Numbered from the stretch's first letter, positions 9,254-19,567 are shown. The stretch: 64,000 nt of DNA from Candidatus Thiodiazotropha sp. LNASS1 (GCF_964212655.1 NZ_OZ156465.1:3658001-3722000), one strand, 5' to 3'. Numbers and translations are program-made. Notes: generated by a model from the letters alone, not told the origin.

Positions 9254-10618
9254 ATGCGAAGATTAATCACAGGCCTGGTGTTGTCGGCGCTCTGCGTGAG
9301 TTACGCGCAGGCGGGTGTTGTGGAACAACAACTCGATAACGGCATGAAGGTGATTGTAAAGCAGGATCGTCGTGCCCCGATCGCGGTCTCCCAGGTCTGG
9401 TACAAGGTGGGATCGAGTTACGAATTCGGTGGTATCACCGGTGTTTCCCATGTTCTTGAGCATATGATGTTCAAGGGCACCAAAAACCATCCGCCCGGCG
9501 AATTTTCCCGCATCATCGCAGCCAACGGCGGGGATGAAAACGCCTTCACAGGGAGAGACTATACGGCCTATTTTCAGACCATGGCCAGCGACCGGCTGGA
9601 GGTCTCGTTCGAACTCGAGGCGGATCGTATGCGCAACCTGCTGTTGCTTCCCGAAGAGTTTGCAAAGGAGGTCGAGGTGGTTAAAGAGGAGCGACGGATG
9701 CGCACCGAAGACAAGCCCCAGTCCCTGACCTATGAACGCTTTCTGGCCGGTGCCTATGAGAGTTCCCCCTATCGCAATCCCGTGATTGGCTGGATGGCGG
9801 ATCTGGATTCCATGCAGGTGGAGGATCTGCAGGTCTGGTACCGCAAGTGGTATGCGCCGAACAACGCCACCCTGGTAGTGGTGGGTGATGTGGAACCCGA
9901 CAAGGTAATCGCGCTGGCGCAACGCCATTTCGGTCCCCTCAAGCCGGAACAGGTGGCGCGACCCAAACCGCGTATGGAGCCGGCTCAGCGCGGCACTATA
10001 CGGATCACGGTAAAGGTGCCCGCAAAGCAACCCTATATGGTGCTGGGTTATAAAACACCTGTGGTGGGCAAGGCCGATGAGGCCTGGGAGCCCTATGCCC
10101 TGGAGATGCTCGCCTATGTGCTGGACGGCGGCAGCAGTGCCCGTCTCAGCAACAACCTGATTCGCGGCAGCAAGCTGGCGGTTGCGGCAGATGCCAGTTA
10201 CAGCGCCTTTTCCCGACTCCCGGGGATGCTGGTGATGGATGCGGTACCGGCTCCGGATACAACTGTCGATGTGGTTGAAAAGGCCCTGCTGAAGGAGGTT
10301 GAACGGTTCAAAACGGAGCTGGTCAGCGAGGATGAGATGGGACGGGTACGCAATCAGATTATCGCCGCCAAGGTGTATGAGAAGGATTCGGTTTTCTATC
10401 AAGCAATGCTGTTGGGGCGGTTGGAGACAGTGGGGCTCGATTGGCGTCTGGCGGATGATTATGTGGATCATTTAAAGGCCGTAACCGCGGAGCAGATCAG
10501 GCAGGTCGCGCAGAAGTATCTGGTTGAGGACAACCTCAGCGTTGCGGTATTGGAGCCACTGCCACTGGATGATTCGATGGCCAAACCCGTAGGTAAGGGG
10601 ATTGCACATGCTCACTAA
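9254..10618 (+). CDS. M16 zinc peptidase, catalytic partner
   Basis: A periplasmic pitrilysin/insulinase-type metallopeptidase of 454 residues. A signal peptide (MRRLITGLVLSALCVSYAQAG) precedes the M16 N-terminal domain, whose inverted zinc motif HVLEH is at residues 66-70 and downstream Glu in KEVEVVKEERRMR. The C-terminal M16 domain occupies about residues 190-380. The start is ATG 9254, 9 bases after GAGG; the open frame extends far upstream through antisense ftsY sequence and is not coding. It overlaps the next M16 gene by 11 bases. Such pairs usually form heterodimers in which this subunit holds the zinc. Confidence 0.93.
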   Translation: MRRLITGLVLSALCVSYAQAGVVEQQLDNGMKVIVKQDRRAPIAVSQVWYKVGSSYEFGGITGVSHVLEHMMFKGTKNHPPGEFSRIIAANGGDENAFTGRDYTAYFQTMASDRLEVSFELEADRMRNLLLLPEEFAKEVEVVKEERRMRTEDKPQSLTYERFLAGAYESSPYRNPVIGWMADLDSMQVEDLQVWYRKWYAPNNATLVVVGDVEPDKVIALAQRHFGPLKPEQVARPKPRMEPAQRGTIRITVKVPAKQPYMVLGYKTPVVGKADEAWEPYALEMLAYVLDGGSSARLSNNLIRGSKLAVAADASYSAFSRLPGMLVMDAVPAPDTTVDVVEKALLKEVERFKTELVSEDEMGRVRNQIIAAKVYEKDSVFYQAMLLGRLETVGLDWRLADDYVDHLKAVTAEQIRQVAQKYLVEDNLSVAVLEPLPLDDSMAKPVGKGIAHAH

Positions 10619-11966
10619 TGCTTGGATCAGGTACATGGTTTTCTGCAGTGGTCTGCTGCTGGCTGGCTGGGCAGCAGCCGCGCCGCAAATTGAAACCTGG
10701 CAGACGGCAAACGGGGCAAAGGTGCTGTTCGTCGAAGCGCCCGAGATCGAGATGGTGGATGTGCGCATCGTCTTCGATGCAGGCAGCGCCAGAGATGGCG
10801 GCAAACAGGGCGTCACCTCATTCACCAACAGCCTGTTGAGCGAAGGCGCCGGCGATTGGAGCGCCTACCAGATCGCCGAACGTATCGAGGGTGTGGGGGC
10901 GCAGCTCGAAACCGGGTCGTTAAGGGATATGGCATGGGTTTCGGTGCGCACGTTGACTGAATCCAAGGCGCTCTCCACAACCCTTGAGACATTGGCCGCG
11001 GTGGTCGCCGAGCCCCGATTTGCCGATGAAGATATCGAGCGGCAACGCCAGTCCATCCTGGCGGGTCTGGTCCAGGACGAGCAGTCCCCCGGCAGTCTGG
11101 GTAAAAAACGGCTCTATCAGCTGGTCTTCGGGGATCATCCCTATGCCGGTGATCCCGGGGGGAGCATCGAGTCGGTAAAGGCCATAACCCGCAAGGATAT
11201 TGTGGCTACTCACAAGCGGCTCTATGTGGCAAAGAATGCCCTGGTGGCGATTGTCGGAGCGGTCAGCAGGCAACAGGCCAAGTCGATTGCAGATCGGGTG
11301 ACAGGCGGACTCGAGCCGGGGCAAGTGGTGCCGAAACTGCCCCCCGTTAGACCACTGCAGGACGCTGTCGATGAGCAGATTCCGTTTCCCTCGACCCAGT
11401 CCCATCTCTACATCGGACAGCCAGGCATGCGCCGTGGCGACCCGGACTATTTCACCCTCTATGTGGGTAATCACATCCTGGGTGGCAGCGGCTTGGTCTC
11501 TCTCCTCAGCCATGAGGTTCGGGAGAAGCGTGGTTTGAGCTACAGTGTCTACAGCTTTTTCCTGCCGATGCGCCAGATCGGGCTGTTCCAGATGGGGCTG
11601 CAGACCAAGAACGATCAGGCCGGCGAGGCACTGCAGGTCGTCAGGGAAACCCTTGAGCGTTTTATCAAAGAGGGGCCGACCGAAGAGGAACTGGAAGCGG
11701 CGAAGCAGAATATCACCGGTGGATTTCCGCTGCGCATCGCTTCCAACGGTAAGATCGTAGAGTACCTGGCAGTCATCGGCTTTTACGATCTGCCTCTCGA
11801 CTATCTGGACAACTTCACCGATAAGGTGACTGCCGTGACCCGCAAACAGATTCAGGATGCATTCCAGCGTCGGATCGATCCCGACCGGCTGGTCAGGGTG
11901 CAGGTAGGACGCATCACACCTTTGGCTCAAGTCTCCAAACAATCAGACGCTGATAGCAGCAAGTGA
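10608..11966 (+). CDS. M16 peptidase-like protein, non-catalytic partner
   Basis: Second member of the M16 pair, about 452 residues with signal peptide (YMVFCSGLLLAGWAAAA). At the position of the zinc motif it reads VTSFTNSLLSEG, so HxxEH is missing and it should not bind catalytic zinc. The conserved C-terminal R/Y substrate-grip region REKRGLSYSVYSFF is present. By family precedent it is the regulatory or substrate-binding subunit of the preceding protease. The start is ATG 10608, 7 bases after AAGGGG, overlapping the upstream gene and indicating coupled translation. Confidence 0.92.
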   Translation: MLTNAWIRYMVFCSGLLLAGWAAAAPQIETWQTANGAKVLFVEAPEIEMVDVRIVFDAGSARDGGKQGVTSFTNSLLSEGAGDWSAYQIAERIEGVGAQLETGSLRDMAWVSVRTLTESKALSTTLETLAAVVAEPRFADEDIERQRQSILAGLVQDEQSPGSLGKKRLYQLVFGDHPYAGDPGGSIESVKAITRKDIVATHKRLYVAKNALVAIVGAVSRQQAKSIADRVTGGLEPGQVVPKLPPVRPLQDAVDEQIPFPSTQSHLYIGQPGMRRGDPDYFTLYVGNHILGGSGLVSLLSHEVREKRGLSYSVYSFFLPMRQIGLFQMGLQTKNDQAGEALQVVRETLERFIKEGPTEEELEAAKQNITGGFPLRIASNGKIVEYLAVIGFYDLPLDYLDNFTDKVTAVTRKQIQDAFQRRIDPDRLVRVQVGRITPLAQVSKQSDADSSK

Positions 11967-11990
11967 CACGATAAGTACAAGGTATATAAA

Positions 11991-12563
11991 GTGAAGTCAC
12001 CTCAAACGGCTTTTCAGGTGAGAATCATTGGTGGCATGCATCGTGGTCGGCGGCTGCAATTTGCCGACATGCCGGGCTTGCGACCGACGGGAGATCGCAT
12101 ACGCGAGACCCTGTTCAACTGGTTGCAGCCCTATATTGAGGGCGCCCGCTGCCTCGATCTGTTCGCCGGCAGCGGTGCGTTGGGTCTGGAGGCCGCCTCC
12201 CGTGGCGCATCCGAGGTGGTGATGCTCGATACCGCCATGGCGGTGGTCAGACAGTTGGCTGAGAACAAGCGTCTACTGGGTCTCGACCAGGTCTCGGTTG
12301 TCAGGGCGGATGCATTGCAATGGTTGGAGCAGGATGCGACACCCTTCGATATCGTTTTCCTGGATCCGCCTTTCGTCGGTAACCTGCTGGAACCCTTGTG
12401 CCAGCGGCTGAGTATGGGATGGCTGGCGGATGGAGCCCATATCTACTTGGAAGATACCGCTTCCCGCGACATGCCGACCCTGCCCGAAGGTTGGGAGTTG
12501 AGGAAACGGAAATCAGCCGGTCAGGTGCACTATGGTCTGGCTTATGCCCCGCTCCCGGGCTGA
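11991..12563 (+). CDS. rsmD: 16S rRNA (guanine-966-N2)-methyltransferase
   Basis: Methylates G966 of 16S rRNA using S-adenosylmethionine. 190 residues with the RsmD N-terminal RIIGGMHRGRRLQF, PTGDRIRETLFNWL, SAM-binding motif I LDLFAGSGALGLEAASRGA and catalytic motif IV DIVFLDPPF. It starts at GTG 11991 with an AAGG site upstream. It follows the M16 pair by 24 bases and precedes coaD, a frequent gammaproteobacterial order (ftsY divergent, M16, rsmD, coaD). Confidence 0.95.
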   Translation: MKSPQTAFQVRIIGGMHRGRRLQFADMPGLRPTGDRIRETLFNWLQPYIEGARCLDLFAGSGALGLEAASRGASEVVMLDTAMAVVRQLAENKRLLGLDQVSVVRADALQWLEQDATPFDIVFLDPPFVGNLLEPLCQRLSMGWLADGAHIYLEDTASRDMPTLPEGWELRKRKSAGQVHYGLAYAPLPG

Positions 12564-12595
12564 TAATTATCATTCATAGGTTTGGTTTCTGGTAA

Positions 12596-13102
<507 letters not shown>

Positions 13103-13196
13103 AACGAATTCCCCGGGTGATACAGGATTGAATGGACCAACTGTTGATGTCGCCTCACGGCTAGTGAATAGAATTCTAATCATGTGATTTTGTTAG

Positions 13197-13463
<267 letters not shown>

Positions 13464-13474
13464 TCACACTGTCA

Positions 13475-15178
13475 ATGCGGTCAAACGTTCTCAAAAAGGC
13501 TCCCATGTGGAGCCTTATTTTTCTCTTCTTCATCTGTTTTCAGCTGGCGGCGGCTGAAAGACCCGGGTCTGCCGCCATCGCGACGGCCCACCCGCTGGCC
13601 ACCACAGTGGGCCATCATCTGTTGCGGGCTGGGGGGAATGCCTTCGACGCGGCGGTGGGCGTGAGTGCGGTATTGGCGGTGGTCGAACCCTACAGTTCGG
13701 GTATCGGTGGTGGTGGCTTTTGGTTATTGCATCGAGCCAGTGACGGTTTCGAGACCATGCTGGACGGTCGCGAACGGGCTCCCCTGTCAGCTGATCGCGA
13801 TCTCTATCTGGATCAAGCGGGAAAGGTTATCCCGAATCTTTCGATCGATGGAGCGCTGGCGGCTGGTATCCCCGGTGAACCTGCTGCCCTGGCCCATTTG
13901 GCTCGGTACTATGGCCGCCTGTCGCTTGCCGACTCGCTGGGGCCGGCGATCAGATTGGCCAGGGAGGGATTCAAGGTCGACAGCCACTACCGCAGAATGG
14001 CAGGCTGGCGTCTGGATGTTTTGCGTGCCCATCCCGCTTCGGCCGAGCAATTTCTGCAGCAGGGTGAGGTGCCTGTGGAAGGTGCCCTGATCAAGCAGCC
14101 GGATTTGGCGGAGACCCTGGAAAGGATCGCCCTGCATGGGGCGGATGGTTTCTACAAGGGCGAGACTGCCCAACGCCTGGTGGATGGCGTGAGGGCGGCA
14201 GGCGGTATCTGGAGCCTCGAGGATCTGGCCAGCTACCGGGTGGTCGAACGGCAACCCATTGTCGGTCGCTATCGGGGATTGAAGATCACCAGCGCGGCGC
14301 CTCCCTCATCGGGGGGCATAGCCCTGATGACCATGTTGAATATCCTGCAGGGTTTCGATCTGCATGCCCAGGATGAACCGCTGCGCACCCACCTGCTGGT
14401 GGAGGCGATGCGACGCGCCTATCGGGATCGCGCCGACTACCTGGGTGATCCTGATTATGTCGACATCCCCGTGGATGCCCTGACGCATCCCTGGTATGCA
14501 GCCGGTATGGCACGCGATATTCAGCTTCACCGTGCCAGTTCGAGTGTGGGTAACATCCCACCTGCACCGGAGGGGCAGGACACCACCCACTTCTCCATAC
14601 TTGATACGGAGGGAAACCGGGTGGCGGCCACCCTCAGCATCAACTATCCCTTCGGCTCAGGTTTCGTGGTGCCGGGTACCGGGGTGCTGTTGAATGATGA
14701 AATGGATGACTTCTCCGCCAGTCCCGGCGTGCCCAATGTGTATGGTTTGGTCGGAGGTGAGGCGAATGCCATTGCAGGTGGGAAACGTATGTTGTCGAGT
14801 ATGACACCGACCTTCGTCGAGGATGATCGGCGGGTGGCGATTCTGGGAACCCCTGGTGGCAGCAGGATCATTACCATGGTGTTGCTGGGTATTCTGGAGA
14901 TGGCTGACGGAAAGGGGCCGAACAGCTGGGTGGAAAGGCCACGTTTTCATCACCAATATCTGCCCGACATGATTCAATTCGAACCGGATGCATTCGGCGA
15001 TTCTCTCAAGCATCAACTCACGGCAATGGGTCACAATCTAAAGCCTCTCGATCGCCAATACGGAAACATGCACGCGATATTGTGGGACAAGAGTGAGGGT
15101 AAGGTTGAAGCGGCATCCGATCCCCGAGGTCTGGGATTGGCCCGGGTAGTGAAGACGAGTTCTCAGAATAGAGAGTGA
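13475..15178 (+). CDS. ggt: Gamma-glutamyltransferase
   Basis: Periplasmic N-terminal-nucleophile enzyme that cleaves the gamma-glutamyl bond of glutathione. 567 residues with an N-terminal signal segment (MWSLIFLFFICFQLAAA). Autocleavage would occur before Thr370 in DTTHFSI, which becomes the nucleophile of the small subunit. Other conserved blocks are YSSGIGGGGFWLL, LDGRERAP, the GIPGEPAAL region and MLSSMTPTFV followed by GTPGGSRI. It follows the ferredoxin by 11 bases, though a functional link is not evident. Confidence 0.94.
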   Translation: MRSNVLKKAPMWSLIFLFFICFQLAAAERPGSAAIATAHPLATTVGHHLLRAGGNAFDAAVGVSAVLAVVEPYSSGIGGGGFWLLHRASDGFETMLDGRERAPLSADRDLYLDQAGKVIPNLSIDGALAAGIPGEPAALAHLARYYGRLSLADSLGPAIRLAREGFKVDSHYRRMAGWRLDVLRAHPASAEQFLQQGEVPVEGALIKQPDLAETLERIALHGADGFYKGETAQRLVDGVRAAGGIWSLEDLASYRVVERQPIVGRYRGLKITSAAPPSSGGIALMTMLNILQGFDLHAQDEPLRTHLLVEAMRRAYRDRADYLGDPDYVDIPVDALTHPWYAAGMARDIQLHRASSSVGNIPPAPEGQDTTHFSILDTEGNRVAATLSINYPFGSGFVVPGTGVLLNDEMDDFSASPGVPNVYGLVGGEANAIAGGKRMLSSMTPTFVEDDRRVAILGTPGGSRIITMVLLGILEMADGKGPNSWVERPRFHHQYLPDMIQFEPDAFGDSLKHQLTAMGHNLKPLDRQYGNMHAILWDKSEGKVEAASDPRGLGLARVVKTSSQNRE

Positions 15179-15555
15179 ACAGGCCGCGAAGTTGTGGGAA
15201 AAATTTGAAAAAAGTTCTTAAATTTGGAAACTTGCCATTGAATTTGTTTGAGTTTTAGCTCAAGCTTTCGTGCCAGATGCTGCTACTCCTTCACCTGGTT
15301 CTTGTGGATGCAGCAAGATAGGGAGCCAGCAGCGACCACTGTCATGCCGGTATAGGTTGAAATCTTTGCCTTCGGTTTGACATGTAGAGGACTGTTTGTT
15401 GGGGGTCCTTGGGGAGGAGTATCCCAAATTGGCCGTGCATGCAGTTTATTCCAGGGCCTATTTGGGAAGCTCTACATCAGCGCGACCAGGTAGAAGGGGT
15501 GTGTAGCTTTTGCACACAATGTAATAAGTAATCCGTAGAGAGATCGAGAGTAATT
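15179..15555. other. Leader region upstream of the Lpp-like gene
   Basis: No gene is visible in these 377 bases. An inverted repeat with 13-base arms (TCCCAAATTGGCC at 15422-15434 and GGCCTATTTGGGA at 15455-15467, one mismatch) could form a long stem-loop in the 5' leader of the lipoprotein mRNA. I could not place a promoter with confidence. Confidence 0.5.
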
Positions 15556-15828
15556 ATGAAAACCACCATGATGAAAACCGCCGCAATGATTCTTACTGTT
15601 GGCTTGTTCGCAGGTTGTGCGACAAACAACGGTCTGCAAGAGGACGTCGCCAACGCACAGGCTGCTGCCGATGCTGCCATGAAAGCAGCCAAAGAGGCGC
15701 AACTGGATGCAGCCACCGCTCAAGGTACTGCTGATGCGGCTCTGAAGGCAGCCAACTCCGCCAAAGACGCCGCTGAAGCTTGTAGCGAGCGTTGTGGCCG
15801 TATGTCTGAGAAAGCAATGGCCAAATAA
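15556..15828 (+). CDS. Lpp/OprI-like alanine-zipper outer membrane lipoprotein
   Basis: A 90-residue lipoprotein. The signal peptide ends in lipobox LFAGC (lipidated Cys21). The mature part is an alanine-rich coiled coil with a heptad pattern (AQAAADAAMKAAKEAQ, then a similar repeat) like the trimeric alanine zipper of Lpp and OprI. The C-terminus ends in Ala-Lys, and the terminal Lys could be the peptidoglycan attachment site as in Lpp. An unusual Cys pair (ACSERCGRM) lies before the end. It is followed by a strong terminator and is convergent with an L,D-transpeptidase, the enzyme class that links Lpp to the wall. Confidence 0.85.
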   Translation: MKTTMMKTAAMILTVGLFAGCATNNGLQEDVANAQAAADAAMKAAKEAQLDAATAQGTADAALKAANSAKDAAEACSERCGRMSEKAMAK

Positions 15829-15875
15829 GACCGGCGCCGATCGACGATAGAACCCGCGATGGGTGGGTTTTAAGG

Positions 15876-15908
15876 CCCCGGCAAGCAGAACGCCTGCCGG
15901 GGTTTTTT
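15876..15908 (+). terminator. Rho-independent terminator of the Lpp-like gene
   Basis: An 8-bp GC-rich stem CCCCGGCA / TGCCGGGG with an 11-base loop, followed by six T residues. It lies 48 bases after the lipoprotein stop and abuts the stop of the convergent L,D-transpeptidase gene. A weaker hairpin (AACCC...GGGTT) precedes it at 15851-15870. Confidence 0.92.
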
Positions 15909-16839
15909 AATTGCCGTCCGCGACGGCATTCTCCCGCCACAGGTAAAGTGGCATGGGTATACCGGTCTTCTGTTCAATGAAACTGTGCAGCTGATCCCAG
16001 TCCGGCCGACGCTTATCCTCGCCCAACTTCCCGATCACCGCATTCACCAACTCGGTGTAGTTGTTGCCTCGTTGTTCGACATACTCGGACAATGGTGGAT
16101 GTACCTGGACATAGAGCTCACCCTTCTGCCAGCCGGCTTTAAAGGGTTTGTCGATAATTCTGACCGGGGCGCCAATATCCACTTCCTCAAAAAAGTGTTC
16201 GACATTTTCAGGGTAGAGGCGGATACAACCGTGACTGACCCGCATCCCAACACCATAAGGCTTGTTTGTGCCATGTAACAGATAGCCGTTCATGCCCAGG
16301 TAGATGGCACGATTTCCCAATGGGTTATCGGGACCGGGTGGTACAACGGGCGGTAGTGGATCACCTTCCTCTTCATGCTCTTGAAGGATCGATTCCGGCA
16401 CAGTCCAACTCGGATTCTTCTTCTTGCCGATGATGGTGGTCTCGCCGGTAGGGGTGCTCCAACCTTCTCGACCTATGCCGATCGGGTAGGTGATTACCAC
16501 GGGGCGGTCTTGCGGAAAATAGTAGAGGCGCAGTTCCGCCAGGTTGATGACCAGTCCCTTACGAGGTCCCGGGGGCAGGACATACTGCTGGGGTATGACG
16601 ATTTCCGAGCCTTCTCCAGGCAGCCACGGGTCCACATCGGGATTGGCCGCGACCATCTGCCGATAGCCGATGTCATAGGTGCGTGCGATATCGGAGAATG
16701 TCTCTTCATAGCGCGTGGTCAGCATAAAGATCTGTCCCACCACATCATCTCCCTCGGAAGGCAGATCAAAAGTGACGGCCCGGGCGATTCCCAGGGTGCA
16801 CATACTCAACAGCAATGTTAATAACAATTTCAAAGGCAT
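15907..16839 (-). CDS. LysM-containing L,D-transpeptidase (YkuD family)
   Basis: 310 residues with signal peptide (MPLKLLLTLLLSMCTLGIARA). A LysM-like peptidoglycan-binding segment covers about residues 40-88 (ETFSDIARTYDIGYRQMVAANP). The YkuD catalytic domain (about 95-235) carries the HGTNKPYGVG block and SHGCIRLYPENVEHFF with catalytic Cys205. Family members make 3-3 crosslinks or attach Lpp to meso-diaminopimelate; the ErfK/YbiS/YcfS-like layout and the adjacent Lpp-like gene favour the latter. The 3' end touches the T-tract of the facing gene's terminator. Confidence 0.92.
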   Translation of the reverse strand: MPLKLLLTLLLSMCTLGIARAVTFDLPSEGDDVVGQIFMLTTRYEETFSDIARTYDIGYRQMVAANPDVDPWLPGEGSEIVIPQQYVLPPGPRKGLVINLAELRLYYFPQDRPVVITYPIGIGREGWSTPTGETTIIGKKKNPSWTVPESILQEHEEEGDPLPPVVPPGPDNPLGNRAIYLGMNGYLLHGTNKPYGVGMRVSHGCIRLYPENVEHFFEEVDIGAPVRIIDKPFKAGWQKGELYVQVHPPLSEYVEQRGNNYTELVNAVIGKLGEDKRRPDWDQLHSFIEQKTGIPMPLYLWRENAVADGN

Positions 16840-17170
16840 ATCTACATTCGCGCTAACAGTTACTAGTTTACCTGAGGATTGACTGTTTTAGGTTAGAAAT
16901 ATGGGGCAGATACTGCTTCACAGGGATATGGATTGCGTAAATCGCTATGCAGTTCCTGTAATCGCTGCGCCGGGTCGGATTCTAAAGAATTGGGTTCCCG
17001 GGTCGATAGCTTGGTTGATATTGGTATTTTTCTTTTAAGATCAAGAACCTCTGAAATTTTGGCGCCTCGTCGGCTGATTCGTGGATCAATCTGGAGTGTC
17101 GACACAAGGCGGTTAGGTCTCTTACACGGTGATGGAGGCAGAATTCCCCTCAGCGGCGGACAGGACGGGC
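16840..17170. other. Divergent intergenic region
   Basis: These 331 bases separate the divergent L,D-transpeptidase and ParA-like genes and should hold promoters for both. I see no clear conserved element or convincing small gene. Confidence 0.4.
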
Positions 17171-17926
17171 ATGCGACGAATTGCGTTAATCAATCAAAAA
17201 GGTGGTGTGGGAAAGACCACGATTACCACAAATTTGGGGCATGCGCTGGCGCTTGCCGGTCACAGGGTCACTGTGATCGATCTGGATCCGCAGGGACAGC
17301 TGGCGTCCAGCTATGGTATCTTTCGCGCGCCTGCGAAGGGGATCGATCAAGTGATGTTGAAGTCGCAGGATCCGGCTTCGGTGAAACAGGGGATCAGGGA
17401 TATGCTGACATTGATTCCCGCCGGCAATCGTTTACAAGAGATCGAGTATCTGCATGACGGGGGCGCATCTAGGGCCCGGCTATTGCAGCAGGCACTGGAC
17501 GGTGTATTGGATGATCAGGCATTTGTCCTCTTCGATTGTCCACCTTCGTCGGGATTGTTGGTGGCGAACGCCATCTTTGCCGCCGATGAAGCGCTGATTC
17601 CGGTAAGCGGTGATCACATGTCATTGAACGGATTGGCCAAGATGCTGATCACCATAAAGAAGTTCGAACCCTACCTGGATAAACCGTTGCGCAAATGGAT
17701 TGCATTAAATCGCTACTTTCCCCGCAGACGGCTCTCCAGGGAGGTTTCTGAGAAGCTGAGGAAGCACTTTCCCGATCAGCTGGTCAACACCCCGATACGG
17801 GAAGCGGCAGTGATTGCAGAATGCCCGGGCATCGGGCGCACTATCTTCGAATACAAGCCAGGCAGTCAATCGGCGAAGGAGTTTCAGACGCTGGCAACGG
17901 AGTTGCTTGAGGGCGATCCCGGGTAA
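17171..17926 (+). CDS. ParA-family ATPase
   Basis: A deviant-Walker ATPase of 251 residues beginning MRRIALINQKGGVGKTTI (signature Lys in KGGVGKTT). Switch I is DLDPQGQLASSYG, and Walker B is FVLFDCPPSSGLLVANAIFAADE. Such proteins position cargo (chromosome, plasmid, chemoreceptor arrays, carboxysomes) on nucleoid or membrane. No ParB gene is adjacent, so it is an orphan whose cargo is unknown; the STAS gene directly downstream suggests a link with signalling or cell organisation. The start at ATG 17171 follows AGGA; the frame is open back to GTG 17129. Confidence 0.88.
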   Translation: MRRIALINQKGGVGKTTITTNLGHALALAGHRVTVIDLDPQGQLASSYGIFRAPAKGIDQVMLKSQDPASVKQGIRDMLTLIPAGNRLQEIEYLHDGGASRARLLQQALDGVLDDQAFVLFDCPPSSGLLVANAIFAADEALIPVSGDHMSLNGLAKMLITIKKFEPYLDKPLRKWIALNRYFPRRRLSREVSEKLRKHFPDQLVNTPIREAAVIAECPGIGRTIFEYKPGSQSAKEFQTLATELLEGDPG

Positions 17927-17983
17927 AGCTTGGCCGATACATGACGATATTTAAAGCATGCATACAAGTGGCAAGGAGATACA

Positions 17984-18289
17984 ATGTCCATATCCAGCGA
18001 GCTTTCCTCCGATGAAAAAAGCGTCACCATAGTGGTATCCGGGCGGTTTGATTTTTCCACCCATCAGGCGTTCATGCAGGCCTATAAGGCCTTTCCCAAA
18101 GGTGAGAAAAATTATGTGGTCGATCTGACCAATGCCGAGTATCTGGACAGTTCCGCGATGGGCATGCTACTGCAACTTCGTGAGCACAGTGCCAAAGATA
18201 CCGACGGTGTGATTCTTAAAAACGGTAACGAGGCAGTGCAGGATGTGCTGCGAATAGCCAATTTCGGAAAATTATTCGTCATTCAGTAG
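17984..18289 (+). CDS. STAS-domain anti-sigma factor antagonist-like protein
   Basis: A 101-residue single STAS domain, as in SpoIIAA/RsbV. The phosphorylatable Ser region is [16 protein letters not shown], preceded by the beta strand YVVDLTNAE. In this family a partner-switching kinase phosphorylates the Ser to control binding to an anti-sigma or effector protein. No kinase or phosphatase is adjacent. AAGGAGA precedes the ATG. It lies 57 bases after the ParA-like gene and may be co-transcribed. Confidence 0.87.
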   Translation: MSISSELSSDEKSVTIVVSGRFDFSTHQAFMQAYKAFPKGEKNYVVDLTNAEYLDSSAMGMLLQLREHSAKDTDGVILKNGNEAVQDVLRIANFGKLFVIQ

Positions 18290-18420
18290 TTATTGGTCTC
18301 GGCGCAGCGCTGTTTTTCTGGCAGCGGTTCATAAAGCGGGCGCCGGTAATAATATCAGAGGACTGCACATCGGCCCTCCTTTCCGGTATGCTTGCCCCTT
18401 TTTTTCAGGGGTCGTTCCAG

Positions 18421-19512
18421 ATGGGATTCAAATGCGGTATCGTGGGTCTGCCGAATGTCGGTAAGTCAACCCTGTTCAATGCCTTGACCAAGGCTACAAT
18501 CGCGGCGGAAAACTACCCCTTTTGCACCATCGATCCCAATGTCGGTGTGGTGCCCCTGCCGGATGCCCGCCTGGATGTGATCGCATCGATCGTCAACCCG
18601 CAAGCCGTCATCCCCACCAGTATGCAGTTCGTGGATATCGCGGGTCTGGTCGCCGGCGCGTCAAAAGGGGAAGGATTGGGGAATAAATTTCTCGCCAACA
18701 TCCGCGAGACAGACGCCATCGCACAAGTGGTACGCTGTTTTGAGGATAGTGACGTGGTGCATGTGGCCGGTCGTGTCGATCCGGTCAGCGATGTGGAGGT
18801 TATCAATACCGAACTGGGCCTGGCTGATCTGGAGTCGGTTGAGAAAGCGCTTGAGAAAAGCGTCAGACAGGCCAAGACCGGTGACAAGAAGATATTGGCG
18901 CGTAAGGCCTTGCTGGAGAGGGTACGCGACCATTTGAACGAGGCGAAACCGGTTCGCAGCATGGAACTGGACGACGATGAAAGGGAGGAGCTCCGCGATC
19001 TGTTTCTGCTCACGATCAAACCGGTACTCTATATCGCCAACGTGGCGGAAGACGGTTTTACAGGCAATCCTCATCTGGATGCCTTATTCGCCTTGGCGGC
19101 TGGTGAAGGCGCGGAGGTGGTACCGGTTTGCGCCGCCATTGAAGCAGAAATAGTCGAGCTGGACGAAGACGAGCGAGGTGAGTTCCTGGCTGACCTGGGG
19201 CTGGAAGAACCGGGTTTGAACCGGGTGGTCAGGGCAGGTTACAAACTGTTGGGCCTGGAAACTTATTTCACCGCCGGCGAGAAAGAGGTGAGGGCCTGGA
19301 CCATACCCGTAAGTGCCACGGCACCGCAGGCGGCCGGTGTCATCCATACCGATTTCGAGCGAGGCTTTATCCGTGCCGAGGTTGTGGCCTACGAGGATTT
19401 TGTCGCCTGTAAAGGGGAGCAAGGTGCGAGAGAAGCCGGTAAACTACGTTCCGAGGGCAAGGAATATGTGGTCGAGGATGGCGATGTCATCCACTTCCGA
19501 TTTAACGTCTGA
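18421..19512 (+). CDS. ychF: Redox-regulated ATPase/GTPase YchF
   Basis: Universal OBG-family P-loop NTPase associated with ribosomes and the oxidative stress response. 363 residues: G1 is [10 protein letters not shown]3 is [16 protein letters not shown], and the G4 site is altered to NVAE ([10 protein letters not shown]), which gives YchF its ATP preference. The C-terminal TGS domain includes [16 protein letters not shown] and ends with [11 protein letters not shown]. The start is placed at 18421 ([11 protein letters not shown]) by family length and an AGGGG site; the frame is open further upstream. Confidence 0.96.
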   Translation: MGFKCGIVGLPNVGKSTLFNALTKATIAAENYPFCTIDPNVGVVPLPDARLDVIASIVNPQAVIPTSMQFVDIAGLVAGASKGEGLGNKFLANIRETDAIAQVVRCFEDSDVVHVAGRVDPVSDVEVINTELGLADLESVEKALEKSVRQAKTGDKKILARKALLERVRDHLNEAKPVRSMELDDDEREELRDLFLLTIKPVLYIANVAEDGFTGNPHLDALFALAAGEGAEVVPVCAAIEAEIVELDEDERGEFLADLGLEEPGLNRVVRAGYKLLGLETYFTAGEKEVRAWTIPVSATAPQAAGVIHTDFERGFIRAEVVAYEDFVACKGEQGAREAGKLRSEGKEYVVEDGDVIHFRFNV

Positions 19513-19514
19513 TA

Positions 19515-19544
19515 TTGACAGGGGGGGTATGGCAACAGTATATT
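19515..19544 (+). promoter_or_regulatory. Sigma-70 promoter of tRNA-Met
   Basis: TTGACA at 19515-19520 and TATATT at 19539-19544 with an 18-base spacer. A GC-containing discriminator (CCACGCC) follows, as is common for stable RNA promoters under stringent control. The tRNA begins 23 bases downstream of the -10 box. Confidence 0.75.
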
Positions 19545-19567
19545 CCACGCCCTCCACAACAGCTTCT

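Noticed and set aside
9263-10471. 402-codon minus-strand frame opposite the first M16 gene
   Set aside because: It mirrors a clearly coding gene and translates to a His/Gln-rich sequence without domains; an antisense shadow.
10920-11942. 340-codon minus-strand frame opposite the second M16 gene
   Set aside because: Same reason: antisense of a conserved coding sequence.
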